Positions 22,219 to 33,499 of a DNA stretch of 64,000 nucleotides are shown here, one piece after another. Positions within the stretch are counted from its first letter, which is position 1. Each line of letters starts with the position of its first letter. A program made the position numbers and the translations under genes. Source of the DNA: Fragum whitleyi (Eukaryota > Mollusca > Bivalvia > Cardiida > Cardiidae); contig OX411559.1 in assembly GCA_948146395.1 (NCBI GenBank), positions 42,144,239 to 42,208,238 on the forward strand. Reading direction: 5' to 3'. The notes beneath the pieces were generated by a model that saw nothing but the letters and a program-made list of their open reading frames with translations, had not been told where the DNA came from and searched no databases.

Positions 22219-25200
22219 CTTAAACAAAAAAAGGTATGATTAACGTACTTATTGTTTGTTTAAAGGTAACCCTTATGTTGTATTTACAGATGTTCATTTA
22301 AAACAATGGCAAATACTTTACATATCTACTACATAGATTGTGAATGTATCGTTATAGGCGTGAGTTAACGAACAAAACCCAAACCCTGAGTCCAGGACTC
22401 GTTTTAACTCAAATGTATGACCTTCCAACTAGCATAGGGCAGTTTTAAGGACATTGCAATATTTGATGTCATTTTGTATAGACAAGAGTGTTTAGAGTGA
22501 AATTCCCAACACGGACCACTTTTCTGTGTTTTTGGATCGATCCGTTTTCAAAAGGAGCGTATCCCATGACCCTCTAAACAATGGGTGAAAGGTTCAAGGA
22601 CACCGATAATACACTGAACACAATCAGTGAAGTAATTTGTTTGACATAAATGTTAGAACATTTGGAGTCAATTTCGCCCCGAAGCACAAATTTTGCTTTG
22701 CTTAACAGCTTCAGTATTAGTGAAATGACGCGCAGTATATGCGTCATGGTACCTATTTCTAAACTTCGACTTTAGCTATTGTCTGTATATAGACGATTCA
22801 TTATTGATAAAGATCGACGAAATACACGTGAAAATTATGTTTAGGCCAACTAATTTGGATAAAAATATTTTAGTAAAATAGGTGTGTTTGAATGTTAAAT
22901 ACCGAACTGACAGAAAGATGGGTTAGTGGTTGTTTTAACCATAGTGCCTGAGTGGTAAGTCGTCTTTTGGATTAAAAAGAATTTATTTGGCAGTAAATGA
23001 AACAAACACGACATGCGAGGCCCTTCAAAAGGTATACTAAACGACGTTGTCTTATAACAACGTAATCTATAATAATCAAACTGATATCACTGAAGGCAAG
23101 GAAATGTTCAAATGTGTTGGATGAGAACTAAATGAAGTGGTCAATTTAAGTCTGTTAAAAGAAATATGACCCGAAGTTTCCTATTTCTGTGATAAAAAAA
23201 GATGAAAGAAGGTATTAAATTATCATTATCGATTTCCACATTGATTTGTACAACACTAACCTAGTCCTGTCTTCGTCATAAATTGGTGCTCACGAACGAT
23301 TTCCTCCAGGGACACACAATAGATAGATTTTAAAAGTACATTATTAGTATTACTTTTTTGAATATCGTGAAATTTACATCGTGAATGATTTGGGAGTGAT
23401 TTTGGAATGAAATTGAATAATTTCCATGAGTAACTTTAGGATTAAATAAAAAGCAGGCAATCAATTATTGCTAATTTTGTTCATGATTAAAAAAAGCAAT
23501 ATTTATTAACCCCCCCCCCCTTTTAACAAAATTAAAATATACATTTAAGTTGGTGAAATCATGATTTTTTTAAAAAAAAGCTGTTGCTCTTATGCTTTTG
23601 AGCGATTTTTGAGCAGCTGTGAATGGTTTTAGTGATTTCTTGGAATGAATAGATAGAGCGTTGATTTAGCCATTTAGAATGGGTCGATCATGGTGAATGT
23701 CATTGTAATGAAGTGAATAACTGTAACGAGGCGCCCGTTTTTGAATTGCGACATGGACGTTTTATTTCCTCGCCACTCACTTTTCATCCTAAATATGATA
23801 ATTGCAGCTTGAATTCTGAGTATATTTGAGCTTATGCGTAATGTCATACCGTCTCATATTTTCTTGAACATTTTTCGGTGTCTTGCATGGGCATTTCGGT
23901 CAGCTTCATTTGGTTATTTTCTGATATTAGCTTTATCTCGCTTATGACTAAAATAAACATCCCATTTTGAAAAATCTGAATGATGTTATAGCTTTTTTCT
24001 CAGAAGAGACACAATATTTAAAACTATGCATCAGTTTATTTTCGTTGTGCCTTTAGAATTTTGAAACACTTTGATTATTTTCTGCAACCCTCAATCTCTC
24101 ACAGTCTGCATATCCTGCTCTTTTTCGATTAATTGACTTTGACTTGACGGCTCCATATTTTAGGATTGATCCCCATAATACCTTTTCTATAGTTGAAGAA
24201 AGAATTATTCGGCGGTCTTCATTCAGAGATTACTGTCTTTGGCGGATGACATTAGACACCTAGTTCATCATTTGCCTTTAAAAGAAGTTCTTGAAATTTC
24301 CTCTTGGTTGCTAGAGGCAGGTACGGAAATCCCTCGTTTCCTGCAGGGATTTTAAAAATACTAAAAATACCGTCAGATGCAAGGATAGGTCATGACCGGC
24401 CTTTTTGCAATGTAATGTGTCTTGGGACCAGTAAAACGAAGTCGGGGTATATTGGAATCAGCCTGTATGTCCTTCTGCCTGTCTGTCCGTGTGCTTCTCC
24501 GTCCCGTCTGTGGACACGTTTACTAGTGATTTTGTGTCGCCGAATCGTGCTTCAGTTTTCCCCTTACTAGCCTTGAAATTTTATACAAACATTTAACATA
24601 TGTAGCAATTTAGAAAGACCCTATTTTTAGATCCCAACTCCCCCTGGTTAAAAAAATATCTGCCTTTTTTTGTTTACGTACAATTGAAAGAACTTCTTAA
24701 CGGCCACCTTATATTTGCCGACAATTTTAATATATTTGATGTCATTTAGGGAAGTATCGTTCAATTCTATATGAATGGCCATTCGATATGGCTTATTCTT
24801 ACAGACGATGTCATTAGAATGCTTGTTTTGTCCGTGGTGTATGAAGCAAGCGGTCAAGCACAAGAACCCTCCTTTGCAAAAGACACAAAAGTTTCACATT
24901 TTAGAAGAATTTCATTTTATTGTCTAAAAATACACGAAAATTAATTATTTAAGTGTCAACCTCAACGGCTTTTGCGTGTCAGATATCAAATTCTTAAAGA
25001 AATCAACATAGCAATATCTCCCCCACCAATGTTAAACTTTAAGTCAGGGGTACCCTCGAATTCGTTGCGTTAGTCACATATTTTGAGGGCAATGTTAATT
25101 GAAGCTTCTCCTCGATTGAGTTTTCTTATACAGGTCGACTACTTCCCAGTTCAGATACAAAAGAAAGTATTACTGTTTCAGCATAAACCAAGTGGCCGTT

Positions 25201-28200
25201 TGGAAGTTCGTTTCACTGTATACTAGTAATTTGTGTCACAAATTCCTTCTTAAGTTTTTCTTCCATAGCATTAAAAGTTTAAACAATTATTTAGCACATG
25301 TCGAAGCTTTTTATTGCGCAATTCTGAAGTCTCAACTTCCCTGCTTTATCAATTATCTGCCCCTTAAAGCAAATACATTTTTTCGTTTCGCCTGCCCGTC
25401 CGTCTGTGGACACAAATACTAGTCATTAAGTGTCGAGAACTCCTTCAGCTTTCCTTCAAAATTTTATACAAACATTTAGCACACGTTGAAGGTTTGCGAG
25501 GCAGTGTTTGAGGTCCAAACTCCCTCTAGCTCAAGAATTATCTTCCCTTAAACTTGAAACGTTTGTTTTCATTCGTACACACATACAAGTAGTTTTGTGT
25601 CACAAATTTCTCCTTAAGTTTTCCTAAGATAGCTGCCCTTTAACTTAAGACATTCTTATTGTCGTCTGTTCTTCCGTCTGTGAAGACGTCCAATGTGAAA
25701 GTAATTTTGTGTCGCGAACTCCTCCTCTGTTTTTCTTTCAAAAGTTTGGAAATTTTATACAAACATTTATCATATGATAACACACCAATGTATAACATCG
25801 ATGTCCTAAACGGCAATTTTGTGTAGAATTTTGAGTAATGGTATCGACCTTGTAGATTACATTAACTTTAATCTGGAACTTTTATGCTGAATATGAGTTC
25901 TGTCACCTAGGTTTGGCGAAGTTATTTAGTTGCAGGTTAAGTTTTCTTCGGAGTCAGGCAGACGGACAGCTGTCCTGATGTACAGACATGAAAAAGTAAC
26001 TATATCAAAACGATGAAATAATTTCATTTTTGCGGTGTTGTGCTTATGAATGAAGTCTTGTGGAGAAGGATTTATATGCAAAAGGAAAAGTCCGAGGGCA
26101 GAGCCCGAGCATTTCGATTTGCAGCTTCTCCCACCAATCTAACTTCTCCCACCAATCTGACTTTATCAATTATAACACAATCACAACTCTAAATTTAATT
26201 TATTACCATTTTCTAGATGTACAATAGACTTATAACCCTTTTTGGTAAGTAGAATTATTAAAAAAGTAGAGATATTGACGTTTGGAGAATTTCACTGAAA
26301 GCGAAGCGCGTCATATTGCTCTTAGGTTATATGACGTCAAAATTATAAATCTTCCCGCCAAATATGATGTTAAATATGATAAATAGGAGGAGCTTTATCT
26401 GCACACAGTTAACACATGACCAAGAAATTTTATTGGGAATAAAAAAATATAGTTTTTCATATATGATTTTTACGCTATCGTGTTATAATGTACTTTTTAA
26501 CGAAAACGAAATCTTTTAACATATAAAACGTCTTTCTCTTAAAGAATAATGAAGAAAACATACCTTACAACGGCTTCTCTTTCTGCTCTGTCATGACCGT
26601 CATCTGTAACTGGAACTGTAGTTTGAAATTTCTCCAACATTTTGGATAAATTGTACCTCTTTTCTGTTTGTTTGTCTTGTCTTTTCTCTATCTGAGTACA
26701 AGCATAATAACATATATTTGTTCATCATCAGAAAAATACACCACTTTTAGAAAGCAAACGGTAAAGACATAACTGTAGATTTGAAAAAATCATACTACGT
26801 ACAATTACAACAATATATGTATTTAAAATTCTTCATTTTAATATTTCTAATAATAAATGGATTTGTTATTGTCTTGTTTCCGTCGTGAGTCTGTACACGT
26901 GTCTGTGAAATATTGCTTTTTTCAGAAGTGAAATGCTATATTACATCTAAATTGTTTTATGACACCTGGATTACCAATAATCAATAATCCGGGCGCCTTC
27001 ACTTTGTTGAAGAATGATTTTAAGTGTTTTGAAAATAAATATAATCTATACTTAAATGAGATCGTATGTTTAAAATGAAGTAAAATAAGTGTCTGGTGCA
27101 TAGGTACACTTTTCGGAACGAGGAAATATTTTTCTGATTCAAATAGGAAGTATATTTAGACCGCCGTTTTATCCTCTTATTCTGATGTTACTTGCGACTC
27201 TACAAAGCCACCATAGAACACAAGCGTCCTTCTTGGCTTCTTTTAATTAGCAAATCTCGATGTAACTGCAGGTTGGTTCGTGAATTAATAAAATCACGAG
27301 GCCCAGGATACGTTCTACTGACTATTAAGCTTTTATTCAATTTATCGGATCATTTGGGAACTTTATTGCTATAAACTAAGTGCACTTAAGCGCTTCATTT
27401 GCTTAACATACCTGAAATTTCTGATTAAAATCGCAACAGAATGATAATGCTCTTTTAGAAAAGAAGAGAAGTAACCTGCATGTACAATACTGTTCATGGT
27501 TATTTGAAATAAACCCACATGACTTTCAGAAGAAATAAATATACTACTCAAAGTTTGCTATGCACCAAAACTTTTTAAAACTATAATTTCAGGAAAAAAA
27601 TATAAAATTTGATTATACGACTGTTGGAAAATGGTCGATTGTTATCAGTTTATCAAATTTTAAGAAGAAAATAAAGCTTTATAATGATAGGAAGACTTTA
27701 AATGTAGACCAAACAGGGAGATCAAAGAATTGGTCTGTCTTTATGAAAATTGAAAAAAATCACCGAAAAAGGTGTTCTAGTTCAATAACAAGTATGAGAG
27801 TCGGCACTGTTAATAACAGCCTCACAAATTACTAGTATACTCCTGATTAAGATCTGGATTACTCTTTGGGAATAACAGACCATTCTTCTCTAAGAATCTG
27901 GCCGAGCTTTTGGAGTGTCCTTGGCTGAACCTGTCAAGTTTAAACTCGAACCTCTAGCTCATTCCACACATACTCTATCGGATTTAAGTCCGGTGAGCGA
28001 GCCGACGTGGAATGCCCTCTTCTTGGCGATACTCCTAGACTAAACGGGCCGTGTGTGTACAGGCATTAAAATGAATGAATCCCCAATATCACTAGCGTAA
28101 AATCTTACATGGGTATTGAGGATTTCATCAATGTTCGAGCTGTCAGAGTAACTCTTTCTAAAATAACAAGATCAGTCCGCCCATCCCACCTGAAGCCAAC

Positions 28201-30471
28201 CAAAACCATGATGGACCCACCCCCATAACGATCGTGCTCAGCAATGTTTGAACACGAATATTTTGTTAGCTTTTAAATCAGCTCCTGTAGGACGGCGGAA
28301 AAGTTTGGTGCTTTGCAAACTTTGAGTAGAATATCTCAAGCAATTATACCTTCAGGTGATTGAAGCAATTTCATGATGTTTACAATGTAAGAAAATGAGT
28401 TTGTCTTTAAAAGTTTTGAATTCATTCTTATTTAGATATATTTAGTAGGGTGAAATTTAACTCCGCCAGGTAAAGCATATTTAATCCTATCACAGTAAGT
28501 TTTCGTAGTCAGAATAATGGTCCATCAAAGATCATTCCAGTGATATTTGGTCAATATCTATCCATTAGTATCTGAGAAAATGATTTTAACAATTTCGTCA
28601 AAATAAAAGGAAATTTCCTCTGTATACTTTCCCTCCGATCAGAACAATCTTACGTAGTCTGACTACTGAAGGATCATTCGAGTGAAATGGTATCTATTTG
28701 TTTTGAGCTAAGAACATTTTGAGCACAATTTCCATTATATTATATAGAGAAATATACTGAGTTCCATAAGAAAGCGTGCATTGTCACATTTTGCCTTTAT
28801 CTTGATTTTTCCATAGTTGGAGGGAAATTATGGAGTAAATTTGATACCATACTTTAGTCAAGACCTTTTGAAATTAAAAGTCAAATCAAATTTTGTTAAA
28901 ATATAGCATGTGGCCAATGCGCAGGCTGAACTTATATTGTAGAGATTTGACCTCCTCACAACTTTTTCTTTGAAAACAGCTATGTGTTGATGTTGCATTA
29001 TACAGTGATAGAACCTTTTCATAACCATTTCCCAACAAAAGTTCTGATTTTTATGCATCCGTTACGTGAATGTCAACGTTAGACATTGCTTCGTTGTGAG
29101 GCCAGTAACTTTTCGTTGAATGGTGTTATGGCGTTCTATAACATCTCGATTTTCTAATTAAGGCCATACAAAATGATGCCCTTGATTTCTAAAGGAACAA
29201 GAATGCTCAATCAATTCTAATGACAAGATAAATCTGACAAGGTTCGATTTTGTTCAACGACGTGTTTTGGTAGTCAAACCACGCTGTAGCATCATTCATA
29301 ATTCTATTGAAGATGAGATTTTATGCGTAGGAAAGCCGCTTGGATTCAACTGCCGCATTTTCAGACCAATTATTCGTCTAACGCGTGATGCACATGCAAA
29401 CCATGCAATATCAAATGTCTTAAATTATCAGAAACATTTTGCTCATCGCGCGATTTTTGTTTTCAAATAACGCATGCACGTACTCTTGGGGATAGACATA
29501 CTACGTTTCATGATGATATATTATGTAATTTCAGAGATATTCAAAATTCAAAAGTGCACACTTTCTTTTGGAACTAAGTATAGTCTCCGCTCATATAAAA
29601 CATATGGCCCCAGGACCATAATAAGAAAGTTTAAAGAAAAATCGACAGAAATTATCTGTAAACGAGAACATTTTGAGCTTACATCCGTAAAGCCCCTTTT
29701 CTCATGTTTCTAATAAATTCTCCCCGTTTTCGAAAAGATTCTGTATAATGAATAAAAGGTTTTCCTGTTGACATTTCATGTAACTTCGATTATATTTGTT
29801 GATTTTATCTCGTAAACGAGAACTGTTAACAGAAATACTTAAAGGTACAGACGGACTGACGGGAACCACAACATTGCTATGAGTCTTCTGACCGTTCATA
29901 AGTGAAAAAATAATGCATTTTACCATGCACACAAACAGCATTAGAAAAACGTACCGTTTGAAATTTTCACTTAGCTTGAAGTTGGATTGTATTAATTTTT
30001 TATCTTATTATTATCATTACCTGCCTATTCTTTGGTTGTATTAATATGTGATCTTTATGAGCATCAAATCGAAGGTGTAATCTAGCACATCTGTCACACA
30101 TATACTGATCACATCCCAGACAAAACAGTTCTGCATCCCGGGTCTCACTTGCAGAATTACAAGGGTAGCATTGAAGTTTGGTTAATCTGTGATCTTTATA
30201 CGCGTCAAATCGCAAGTGAAAGCTGGCACAGTTACTGCACATGTACTGATGACATCCGGAACAGAACTGTTCTGCTTTTTTTTGTTTCACCGTCTGATTC
30301 ACAGGAATGACATATAATTTGACTACTCTCATTAGGAATATTAAACGTCCTTTTAGAATTGTCAATTTGAATTGTTTGGTTACTGTTTTGTAACAGTTTC
30401 CAAGCCTCTTCGTTCCCATCAAAATGTTTACCGGAATTAATATTACTCTTTGCTTGTATTTGCCCTGTCAT
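21366..30471 (-). CDS. TRIM-like protein: two B-box zinc fingers + NHL-type beta-propeller
   Basis: The exons are 30471 (or further upstream)-30021, 26691-26564 and 22218-21366, with canonical GT/AG borders in phases 0 and 2. With one base removed from an A8 run they make 476 codons ending at TAA 21366-21368. The N-terminal part has tandem B-boxes with identical spacing (C-x2-C-x12-C-x2-C-x4-C-x2-C-x3-H). Then comes a short basic linker instead of a long coiled coil, and a ~250-residue C-terminal domain with NHL-like repeats (GPRGVTVDKYDNAYIAGW). No RING is visible, so E3 ligase activity cannot be assumed. TRIM/B-box-NHL proteins are strongly expanded in bivalves. The frameshift may be an assembly error or mark a pseudogene. 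Confidence 0.72.
23350..23660 (+). repeat. Dispersed hairpin repeat, copy 2
   Basis: Shares block order with 1025-1440, including GGAATGAAAT, GCTAATTTTGTTCA and GGTGAAATC. The hairpin is more degraded and ends in a C homopolymer at about 23511. Confidence 0.5.
24450..25770. repeat. Diverged ~150-170 bp tandem repeat, split by a TIR element
   Basis: Recurring ordered words CCGTCTGTGGACAC, ACTAGT.ATTTTGTGTCGC, CTTCAGTTTTCC and AAATTTTATACAAACATTTA occur at about 24500-24600, 25220-25300, 25400-25480, 25590-25640 and 25680-25770. The element at 24681-25218 lies between the first and later units. Units are strongly diverged, so the array is old. Confidence 0.6.
24681..25218 (-). mobile_element. 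TIR element family C, copy 2 (~538 bp)
   Basis: The left end AATTGAAAGAACTTCTTAAC (decayed) and right end GGCCGTTTGGAAGTTCGTTT both abut TA. The interior, read in the opposite sense, matches 41404-41985 (CACAAGAACCCTC, AAAAGTT.CACATTTT.GAAGAATTTCA, CAATGTTAA...CAGGGGTACCCT). No transposase frame, so it is non-autonomous. Confidence 0.7.
26564..26691 (-). CDS. TRIM-like gene, middle exon (charged linker)
   Basis: 128 bp between the minus-strand acceptor TGTACTCAG and donor GTAAG/GTATGT. It encodes IEKRQDKQTEKRYNLSKMLE, then a Thr/Asp/Arg-rich stretch, and joins the neighbours exactly (phase 0 in, phase 2 out, Arg codon AG/G). It is short and charged, taking the place of a TRIM coiled coil. 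Confidence 0.68.
27845..28270 (-). pseudogene. Decayed Tc1/mariner transposase
   Basis: Minus-strand translation of 28005-27952 gives ARSPDLNPIEYVWNELE, the signature around the last catalytic acid of Tc1/mariner (DDE/D) transposases. Upstream at about 28250-28200 there is RYGGGSIMVLVG, which is also diagnostic. The segment that should read DNARPHTA is broken (VHTRPV followed by a stop), and the two parts lie in different frames. The element is inactive and sits in TRIM-like intron 1. Confidence 0.82.
28755..29580 (-). mobile_element. TIR element family E (~826 bp), copy 1
   Basis: The left end TACTGAGTTCCATAAGAAAG and right end CTTTCTTTTGGAACTAAGTA are inverted repeats of about 28 bp flanked by TA, as in Tc1/mariner-type elements. 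The interior matches copies 2 (38781-39608) and 3 (42312-43131) in inverted sense, for example ACGCGTGATGCACATGCAAA at about 29381 against TTTGCATGTGCATCACGCGT near 38962. No transposase frame. Confidence 0.82.
29590..30020. other. Part of TRIM-like intron 1, no exon supported
   Basis: A minus-strand open frame (29941-29702) with SSRLRDKINKYNRSYMKCQQ has a helical look, but it lacks a donor before its stop. Skipping it keeps the gene in phase, so it is treated as intron. Confidence 0.4.
30021..30471 (-). CDS. TRIM-like gene, B-box exon with an A8 frameshift
   Basis: Encodes two tandem B-box zinc fingers. The second (CYPCNSASETRDAELFC...CDRCARLHLRFDAHKDH) is intact. The first has its initial CHSC in one frame and its FCSGC, CSNC and H residues in the next frame. 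The switch falls in a run of eight A (minus strand; T8 at 30276-30283). With seven A, both boxes have exactly the same residue spacing. The donor CAG/GTAATG is at 30021/30020. The first true ATG in frame is at 30471-30469. An in-frame TAA lies upstream at 30579-30577, so a RING exon, if any, would be further upstream and spliced. Confidence 0.7.
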
Positions 30472-30499
30472 TATTCTGTCCGAAAACCGGTTTTCGCCT

Positions 30500-30665
30500 G
30501 TTTCATCACTGCTCGTAGGTCGTCTACCAGAAAATTCCCCCAAAGTTGGCTTCTTGCCGGAAACTTTATCGTCACCTTATTCGTCACTGCCAAATGGTCG
30601 TCTTCCTGAAACTTCCCCCAAAGTCGGCTTTTTGTCGGAACCTTTATCGTCACCTAAATCGTCAC
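30500..30665 (-). repeat. 78-bp tandem duplication at the 5' side of the B-box exon
   Basis: On the minus strand GGTGACGATAAAG...AAGCC(A/G)ACTTTGGGGGAA occurs twice, 78 bp (26 codons) apart. It would encode GDDK.S.KKPTLGE.SGRRP...SDE twice, but a TAA separates the units. This could be 5' UTR, or a coding repeat later broken by a stop. Confidence 0.65.
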
Positions 30666-30669
30666 CGCC

Positions 30670-31385
30670 AATCACTTGTCAACCAGCCACTTGCCCTAGA
30701 GATTGATCTGTAGGTATAAAAGGTGGACCAGGTCCTTCCATACGCCTATTTGAAAGAGAATAAGGATATCAAGAAAGGCCGCGAATTTGCAGTGAACTCT
30801 TATCTGTTTGCCAGAGTTTGTTACAGAAACTCAACATATGTCTGAGACTATCAGCAAAATTTTTGCAACTCTTTGTTAATTTCCTGCTTACCTATCGCAA
30901 ACAGGCATTTCCATTCGCATTTTCATGTTTATCAAGAATGACAAAGTTGATTTTTGGAAACAAATCTTTAAATGGCAAAAGTGGGTGAATTTCTTATTAA
31001 TAGTAACAAAGCGTGTCAAAATATTGTTTTTTAGAAAAAATGACGGAGGTTATAGAGAGTTCACAGGAGGTTTTGGAAAATACATTGTTTTTTTCATACA
31101 AAATTGCAGCTCTGACTGCTAAACAACAATCGCACAAACTAAGAGAATTATTTCTATTTCTAAGATGTTTTTAATATGCTGAAGGCTGTGGGAGTGACTT
31201 AACTCGGAAGAATATTTGAATATTATATACATGTTATAACACTGGTATAAAATAACTATGCAAACAGCTCCGATTTAATAGTTAACCGTCATAATGACAT
31301 CATTCTACTTAAGGCGACTGGCGATTTATTGCAAATTTGGACCATTTATTAAAATTAGTATCAATTTTTTTTAAAAAAATCTTAT
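30670..31385. other. Intergenic, no gene recognised
   Basis: No splice-linked RING exon was found here for the TRIM-like gene. AT-rich sequence with no supported repeat. Confidence 0.4.
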
Positions 31386-31387
31386 CC

Positions 31388-31940
31388 TCAGATTTGATAA
31401 CATTCTTTTTTCTTTTTTATTTTCTTCTTCTTGGTACTGAAAGTGTTTGCTACAGAAATACCTAGGAATCGATAATAATCATTGGACGGCTGAGAAAATG
31501 ACAGTTTGCCTCGTCGCCCAGAGATCTCCAAATAAAAACAAATTAAGATCGCGCGTATGATAAGAATATTTTTATTGGAACATGACACTACTTGTACGCG
31601 ATAGTTTACACATTTGCAGAAGAAATGTTTTATGTCCTCAATATTTTGCCCACAACTGTAGTACTCATTTTCTGCTATAAGATTAGGAACAAACCAGGTT
31701 TGAGATTACTTCACTTATTGCGTAGTCTTTCATTAATAATTGACAATTTACGTCTTCCAAAAGGGAATACTTCGTTTCAGAAAAACATGGGAAAATATTT
31801 AAACGTTTGTTTTAATATTGCCAAGTTAATAGTCTTCTTAATATTTTCTGGTCAATCAATCCGCAATACAGCTGATGAAGTAGACACTGTCTTGGACAGT
31901 CTGTCAGGAATTTCGAAACAATTTCTGTATACTTAGTAGA
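31388..31940 (-). pseudogene. Degenerate LINE (non-LTR retrotransposon) 3' end
   Basis: Minus-strand translation around 31685-31600 reads AENEYYSCGQNIEDIKHFFC then KCVNYRVQ, the C-x-CG...ED..HFF..C..Y pattern seen after the reverse transcriptase domain of many invertebrate LINEs. It is preceded by INERLRNK and followed in frame by NILIIRAILICFYLE, resembling the usual hydrophobic tail. Stops and an apparent internal deletion show it is dead. Confidence 0.6.
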
Positions 31941-31983
31941 TAGATAAATGAATATTATTGGAGCAAATAGGATTTAGAATATA

Positions 31984-32981
31984 TACTGAGCGACTTTAAA
32001 AACGCAACAAAGTAAATTTGATATTTGAGTACAGAAAAGTAGATTTGGTTTAACTACATTTAGCTGAAATCATAAAAACAAGATCCTCTGTTGAATCGAC
32101 TCAATCTTGATTTGATTTGACGCTTTGGTTAGTTTCGGCATAGCAATCTACTATTCACTCTTTCTTTGTCATTGCACTTTTCATGGTTGATTGATTTAAC
32201 AAATCAAACGTGTGGAGGGTAATCAACGATAGACATTTCAAAAACCGTTAAAAGAAGCGAAAGCAACACACTCGCTTTGCAAAGAATGTACTCTTAATTG
32301 AGTAAGTCAAAAGGGAAAGTGTTCCTTAGAATCGGAACGTCGTTAACCTCGATCAGACTAAAAATTATTGATTAATTCGTTCAATATTTAAACATCTGCA
32401 TGGTAGGACCTTGTCAAAAAGGCGTTTCGGAAGACTTAACGTGTTAAAATGACGTTAGTGTCATGCCGTATTTACGCTTGAAATGGCATCTCAATTCTAA
32501 ACGAGTTGTCTAGTAAGGGGTTAACAGCGTGAACAGACTATGTTTACCAAAACCGCATTCACATAAACAACGTTTGTGGTTCTTCGAACGGAATGAAAAG
32601 AATGTAAGTGGCGTCATTTCTGGTCAAAAAGATGACGTTTTGGTGTCGTCTTTGCACCAAACGTGCTTAAACGCAGTATTCATTATTTGTTTGACCTCTT
32701 GATTCATTCAAATAAACTCTGAAATTTGTTTGGCTTTTATTTCATTTGAAAAGAAAATATCGTTCAAGCAGTAGGGCTATGGAGAAATTTCGACTTTCGA
32801 GGGTATGCTTAAAAGTGTCCCCGTATTGGGAATACAAGAGAATGTTTCAGAATAACATTGATGTTGGACTAAAGGTAACTTCTTAAAGTAACAAATTAAG
32901 TATATTTCAGTGCGAGTCTATTCACTAATATTTGCATTTAAGTGACGTTTTCAAGAATTGCGTTTTTAAAGTCGCTCAGTA
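31984..32981. mobile_element. ~1.0-kb TIR element family G, single copy
   Basis: TACTGAGCGACTTTAAAAAC at 31984 is mirrored perfectly by GTTTTTAAAGTCGCTCAGTA ending near 32981; the identity extends 24 bp, with TA at both flanks. The interior has no transposase-like frame. The TACTGAG terminus is shared with family E (28755, 38781, 42312), so both were probably mobilised by the same Tc1/mariner-type transposase. Confidence 0.8.
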
Positions 32982-33190
32982 TATAAGCTTTGCATCTTAT
33001 CTCAATTGAGGTTTGCTCTTGGCTACATAATAACACATCGAGCAGTTCATCTTGACAGTTGAGATTGACGACCAACTCGATCACTCGATTATAAAGACAT
33101 TAACATTTTAATATTTCAGGTATGTTTACTTTGTTTTGAAAGTTTTGTGTGTGTTTCAGCCATTTCATCGAACGTTTAGTTTTCATGACG

Positions 33191-33481
33191 TTACATCGAG
33201 CGAACGTTATACTTCCATAGTTGTAGAATTTTTATCTTGTCAGCGGGCAGTATTTCGATATCTGCGCGCTGCAAAGGTAATATCGTCCGACTAGGGCGAT
33301 AAGACCGTGCCAAAGTCACCAAATATTTTGCTTCTTGTTTTAAGTAAGAGGATACGATAGTTGAAATTGTATCTGTAAATGAATCAAATGACAAGAGTTT
33401 AAAGAAATTATCATCAACCTCTAAGAATTCCAACTTAAATATTTTCGATCTTACAAAATGTACTTCAGCGGAACTGGACAT
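33191..33481 (-). CDS. Hypothetical 96-codon ORF
   Basis: An ATG-initiated frame (33481-33479) encodes MSSSAEVHFVRSKIFKLEFL and a moderately polar remainder with no recognisable motif. No splice partner, poly(A) signal or repeat relationship was found. It may be chance or a fragment. Confidence 0.18.
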   Translation of the reverse strand: MSSSAEVHFVRSKIFKLEFLEVDDNFFKLLSFDSFTDTISTIVSSYLKQEAKYLVTLARSYRPSRTILPLQRADIEILPADKIKILQLWKYNVRSM

Positions 33482-33499
33482 TGAAATACATCTTGAGTA

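Larger units (their letters stand above)
22230..26560. other. TRIM-like intron 2, filled with repeats
   Basis: This 4.3-kb intron contains the hairpin-repeat copy at 23350-23660, a diverged minisatellite-like region (24450-25770) and a family C TIR element (24681-25218). No additional exon that keeps phase was found. Confidence 0.55.

Noticed and set aside
29267..29470. Plus-strand 67-codon ORF
   Set aside because: Lies wholly inside TIR element family E copy 1 and is not open in the other two copies.
29702..29941. Extra TRIM-like exon
   Set aside because: The frame ends in a stop without a usable donor, and the flanking exons join in phase without it.
31592..31936. Plus-strand 114-codon ORF
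   Set aside because: It is the antisense shadow of the decayed LINE tail on the minus strand and begins at a non-ATG codon.
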